Notes under the pieces: generated by a model
What the model was told of the DNA's origin: nothing
Databases searched by the model: none
Seen by the model: only the letters and a program-made list of their open reading frames with translations
Source: Heliorestis acidaminivorans
Lineage (GTDB): Bacteria; Bacillota; Desulfitobacteriia; Heliobacteriales; Heliobacteriaceae
Assembly (NCBI RefSeq): GCF_008933955.1
Contig: NZ_WBXO01000002.1
Span: forward strand, 124,001 to 188,000
DNA: 64,000 bases
Direction of reading: 5' to 3'
Translations under genes and position numbers: made by a program
Shown: piece after piece, positions 60,715-64,000 of the stretch
Numbering within the stretch: position 1 is the stretch's first letter
Layout: each line of letters starts with the position of its first letter

Positions 60715-61740
60715 TTATTTCACCCCATAATACTCCACATACCAATCAGCAAACTTCTGAAGACCTTCCTCAATTGAAGTCTGCGGCTTAAATCCTACGG
60801 CTTTGTGTAACAGATCGGTTGAAGCATAGGTGGCTGATACATCGCCTGGTTTGATGGGTTCGTAGGCTTTATTGAATTCTATCTTACGTCCTGTAGCATT
60901 GCTTAAGGCTTTTTCTAGTGTTTCAATGAAGACCATCAGCTTCTCTGGGTTGTTGTTGCCGATGTTATAGACCTTATGAGGTACAGAGTCTGTTGGTGCT
61001 TTGCTGATCAGTCGTTCGATACCTATTACGATATCATCTATATAAGTAAAGTCGCGGTAGAGGTCATTGTCAAAGTCGCCGTTGTTGAAGATCTGAATGG
61101 GCTTTCCGGCGAAGTATTTGTTGGTGAAGCTGAAGTAGGCCATGTCGGGTCGGCCCAGGGGGCCGTAGACGGTGAAGAAGCGTAGACCTGTGGCTGGGAT
61201 TTTGTATAGGTGGCTGTAGGTGTGGGCCATGAGTTCGTTGGATTTTTTGGTTGATGCGTAGAGTGATACGGGGTTGTCTACAAAGTCTGTCTCTTCAAAA
61301 GGCACTTTTTTATTGGCTCCGTAGACAGAGCTGGAGGAGGCGTAGACGAGGTGTTCTACGGGGTGATGGCGGCAGGCTTCTAAGATGTTGAAAAAGCCGA
61401 TGATGTTGCTTTGGATATAGGCATCAGGATTCTCAAGAGAATAGCGGACACCGGCTTGGGCGGCTAGGTTTACGACGACTTGAGGTTTGTGCCTTTCAAA
61501 AAGGTGGGTGATGGTGGCTTTGTCAGCAATGTCGGCTTTGATGAAGGTGAAGTTCTTATAGGGGTTGAGTTGCTCTAAGCGTGCTTCTTTGAGGGTTACA
61601 TCATAATAATCATTCATATTATCAAGGCCGATTACTTGGCAGCCCTGATCTAGGAGTTTTTTCGATAGGAAATATCCGATGAACCCTGCTGCTCCGGTGA
61701 TGAGATATCTTTTGCTCGGCTCAAGAAGCTTGTATGTCAA
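60715..61740 (-). CDS. UDP-glucuronate 4-epimerase-like SDR
   Basis: 341 residues from TTG 61740, with AAAGGAG upstream and overlapping the dehydrogenase stop by 20 bases. TGAAGFIGYFLSKKLL, LAAQAGVRYSLENPDAYI, SSSSVYGANKKVPF and YASTKKSNEL (Y-x3-K) fit the CapI/LspL epimerases that make UDP-galacturonate from UDP-glucuronate. Coupling to UDP-glucose dehydrogenase supports that substrate. Confidence 0.9.
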   Translation of the reverse strand: MTYKLLEPSKRYLITGAAGFIGYFLSKKLLDQGCQVIGLDNMNDYYDVTLKEARLEQLNPYKNFTFIKADIADKATITHLFERHKPQVVVNLAAQAGVRYSLENPDAYIQSNIIGFFNILEACRHHPVEHLVYASSSSVYGANKKVPFEETDFVDNPVSLYASTKKSNELMAHTYSHLYKIPATGLRFFTVYGPLGRPDMAYFSFTNKYFAGKPIQIFNNGDFDNDLYRDFTYIDDIVIGIERLISKAPTDSVPHKVYNIGNNNPEKLMVFIETLEKALSNATGRKIEFNKAYEPIKPGDVSATYASTDLLHKAVGFKPQTSIEEGLQKFADWYVEYYGVK

Positions 61741-63091
61741 GGTTCTTCGACTCCTTTTGGCTTTCTCTTTGGACAGCTTCTCTTCCTATAGAATGATACT
61801 CTACGCCTGCTTCTTTCATTGCTTCGATGGCGTAAATGTTTCTACCGTCAAAGACCAAAGGTGTTCTCATGCATTTCTTGTAGGTTTCAGGGGCTACTGC
61901 TTTAATTTCTCCCCATTCGGTGAAAATAAAGCAGACATTGGCATTGTCTAAAGCTGCTTCTACATTGTCAACATAAGTTATCGTTCCTCTGCCATTTTTT
62001 CCTTCTGGATAGACTTTCGCAAAGTTATCAGCGCCGACAGGATCGTAAGCGTAAATGTCGGCGCCTTGTTCTAGCAAGAGAGGTACATTTTCTAGTGATG
62101 GCGCTTCTCTTAAATCGTCTGTTCCAGGCTTGAAGGTTAGGCCGAGGACGGCGACTTTGAGGCCGTTGAAGGTGATCAGTCTTTTGCTGGCTTTTTTATA
62201 GAGCATTGTTTTTTGGTCATTGTTTACATCGATGGCTGCTTTGATGGTTCGTAAGGCATAGCCATGTTGTTTGGCCAGGTACTCTAAGGCTTTGGTGTCT
62301 TTGGGGAAACAAGAACCGCCATAGCCGATGCCGGCATTTAAGAATTTGCTTCCGATGCGTTCGTCATAGCTCATGCCTTGGGCTACGTCTTGAATGTCGG
62401 CGCCGACGAGTTCGCAAAGGTTGGCGATGTCATTCATGTATGAGATTTTCAGGGCTAGAAAATCGTTGGATGCATATTTGATCATTTCGGCTGAACGTCT
62501 GTTGACAGAAACAATGGGTAAGTGAAAGGGTGCATAGATTTTCATCAGGAGTTCTTCGGCCCATTTGCTTTCTGTGCCTATGATAATTCTGGCGGCTTCT
62601 AAGGTGTCTTTGACGGCTGAGCCCTGGGCTAGGAATTCGGGGTTGGAGGCGACTTCTACTTTTACATTATGGACTAAAAAGTCTTGGATAAACTGCTCTA
62701 CTTTGTCATTCGTTCCCACTGGAACGGTTGATTTGACGACGACGAGGCAGTCTTTTTCAATCGTTTCGGCGATTTGTCTGGCTACGGTTGCTATGTAGGA
62801 AAGATTGGCAGAACCGTCTGGTTGTTCGGGTGTACCGACGCCGATGAAGATGGCATCGGCATCTCTGTAGGCTTCTCTGTAGTCGGTTGTGTAATCAAGT
62901 CTTCCAGCGGCGTAGTTCTTCTGCATTAACTCTTCTAGGCCTGTTTCGTAGATGGGGGAAGTTCCGGACTTCATGAGTTTTACTTTGTTTTCGTCAATGT
63001 CTACGCAGGTTACCTGGTGACCTATTTCAGCGAAGCAAACGCCGGCGACGAGGCCGACATAGCCTGTTCCTGCTACTGCGATTTTGAACAT
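61721..63091 (-). CDS. ugd: UDP-glucose 6-dehydrogenase
   Basis: 456 residues. N-terminal NAD motif VAGTGYVGLVAGVCFAE, EVASNPEFLAQGSAVKD, the catalytic cysteine in GYGGSCFPKDTKAL, and the C-terminal LTFKPGTDDLREAPS are complete. It oxidises UDP-glucose to UDP-glucuronate for capsule or teichuronic-type polymers. RBS AAGGATG. It is followed by its product's epimerase. Confidence 0.95.
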   Translation of the reverse strand: MFKIAVAGTGYVGLVAGVCFAEIGHQVTCVDIDENKVKLMKSGTSPIYETGLEELMQKNYAAGRLDYTTDYREAYRDADAIFIGVGTPEQPDGSANLSYIATVARQIAETIEKDCLVVVKSTVPVGTNDKVEQFIQDFLVHNVKVEVASNPEFLAQGSAVKDTLEAARIIIGTESKWAEELLMKIYAPFHLPIVSVNRRSAEMIKYASNDFLALKISYMNDIANLCELVGADIQDVAQGMSYDERIGSKFLNAGIGYGGSCFPKDTKALEYLAKQHGYALRTIKAAIDVNNDQKTMLYKKASKRLITFNGLKVAVLGLTFKPGTDDLREAPSLENVPLLLEQGADIYAYDPVGADNFAKVYPEGKNGRGTITYVDNVEAALDNANVCFIFTEWGEIKAVAPETYKKCMRTPLVFDGRNIYAIEAMKEAGVEYHSIGREAVQRESQKESKNLDIQAS

Positions 63092-63276
63092 TGTGTTGTC
63101 ATCCTTTGCTTTTTTTGTTATTTACTAAAAAACATGGTCGTCTTCATCATGTTCCTTTTTAAAACCATTGTACTACTCAGAATAAACAGGGCTAAAAGAA
63201 AGATACAAGCATACATAACTTCTTGCTAAGCCAAGTCAGCTATTGCATCACTTTCCCAATATGTTTCATAAAGCAC

Positions 63277-64000
63277 TCAAAGTTTCTTGAATAACTTCTT
63301 AATCACTTCCACCACGCGCATCTGCTCTTCCTCCGTCAAGCTCGATCCAGAAGGCAAGCAAATACCTTGGGTAAAGAGCCGTTCAGATACACTTTCCCCT
63401 TCTACATGAGGATAGTAGAGGCAATCAGCAAACAAAGGCTGTAGATGCAAGGGCTTCCAGACAGGTCGCGACTCAATATTCTCTTCTGCCAAAGCTTCTA
63501 TAACATCAACAGGTTTGAGGCCGCATTCATTCTCATCAATAGTTAAGGCCGTCAGCCAACGGTTAGAACGACCATTGGATAGCTCAGGCATAAAGGTAAC
63601 ACCAGGCAGATCGCCAAGGGCTTGTACATAGCGGGCAAATATGGCTCGTCTGGCTTGAACGCGATCATTGAGCACTTCCAACTGTCCTCGACCGATAGCA
63701 GCGAGAATGTTGCTCATGCGGTAGTTGTAACCCATTTCGCTATGTTGATAATGTAAGGCCGGATCGCGGGCTTGGGTGGCCCAATGACGCGCTTTTTCCA
63801 AAGCTTCTCGATCTTCAGAAACAAGCATGCCGCCGCCGGAGGTTGTGATGATCTTGTTGCCGTTAAATGAAAAAATGCCAAAGCGTCCAAAGGTGCCACT
63901 TGCTTTACCTTGGTAGGTGGCACCTAGTGATTCGGCAGCATCTTCGATTATTGGCACATTATAGCGATTGCAGATCGCCAATATTGGTTCCATCTGCGCA
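63277..64000 (-). CDS. DegT/DnrJ/EryC1-family aminotransferase, partial
   Basis: The C-terminal 240 or so residues; the 5' end is beyond base 64000. VPIIEDAAESLGATYQGK, FSFNGNKIITTSGGGML with the PLP lysine, GYNYRMSNILAAIGRGQLE and ESRPVWKPLHLQP identify the sugar aminotransferase family that makes UDP-amino sugars. Probably part of glycan or legionaminic/bacillosamine-type synthesis; the exact sugar cannot be read. Confidence 0.9.
   Translation of the reverse strand, partial: AQMEPILAICNRYNVPIIEDAAESLGATYQGKASGTFGRFGIFSFNGNKIITTSGGGMLVSEDREALEKARHWATQARDPALHYQHSEMGYNYRMSNILAAIGRGQLEVLNDRVQARRAIFARYVQALGDLPGVTFMPELSNGRSNRWLTALTIDENECGLKPVDVIEALAEENIESRPVWKPLHLQPLFADCLYYPHVEGESVSERLFTQGICLPSGSSLTEEEQMRVVEVIKKLFKKL

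Overview
The window looks like chromosome from a low-to-mid GC Firmicute, probably of the class Clostridia. The basis is strong AGGAGG-type ribosome binding sites, many TTG/GTG starts, many large serine recombinases, and a prophage gene set (DUF2800, DUF2815, family A polymerase, D5 primase, VRR-NUC, SNF2) typical of clostridial and Peptococcaceae/Heliobacteria-like phages. No rRNA, tRNA or CRISPR array was seen. The taxon is inferred, not proven.

Layout. (1) 1-4610: a minus-strand recombinase cassette. It holds a giant serine recombinase with two complete recombinase modules in one chain, running off the left edge, and the truncated remnant of a second recombinase. (2) 4740-13535: an AT-rich accessory island with a DUF3800-like protein, a small hypothetical protein, AbiH, a GIY-YIG/DUF4357 protein, a 37-residue membrane peptide, small ORFs, and a two-gene operon of an XPB-like helicase and a Helicase_C_3-like partner. 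(3) 13535-20619: a second, more complete copy of the recombinase cassette, with two ordinary large serine recombinases followed by the double-module recombinase, here split by one in-frame TAG. The two paralogous cassettes bracket the island. (4) 20843-51161: an almost entirely minus-strand HK97-type siphovirus prophage. From right to left it has a regulatory sigma-like gene, replication genes (DUF2800, DUF2815, polymerase, D5 primase-helicase, VRR-NUC, an interrupted SNF2 helicase), a late regulator and HNH, a methyltransferase, terminase, portal, protease, capsid, connectors, tail tube, a frameshifting tail chaperone pair, tape measure, distal tail, tail endopeptidase-like protein, a beta-rich tail protein, holin and amidase. 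I see no CI/Cro-type repressor. The recombinases at its left end are the only integrase candidates. (5) 51830-58250: a second AT-rich island with a PLD-like protein, an FRG-domain protein with a small partner, a membrane protein with MORN-like repeats, and a DUF4209-like protein carrying an R-x4-H motif. A diverged copy of the 3' end of galU lies at its left edge and the real galU 3' end at its right edge. (6) 58736-64000: a nucleotide-sugar cluster with galU (frameshifted near its end), galE, a UDP-glucuronate epimerase-like gene, UDP-glucose dehydrogenase and a partial DegT-family aminotransferase, suggesting surface polysaccharide synthesis.

How it works together. Recombinase cassettes, a prophage and two clusters of defence-type genes are stacked beside a sugar-nucleotide operon, which looks like a repeatedly used integration hotspot. 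The most unusual items are the tandem double-catalytic serine recombinases and their duplicated cassette, the XPB-like pair bracketed by diverged direct repeats, the in-frame stop codons in a recombinase and in a helicase P-loop, the galU 3'-end duplication, and several uncatalogued intergenic repeats in the phage replication region.
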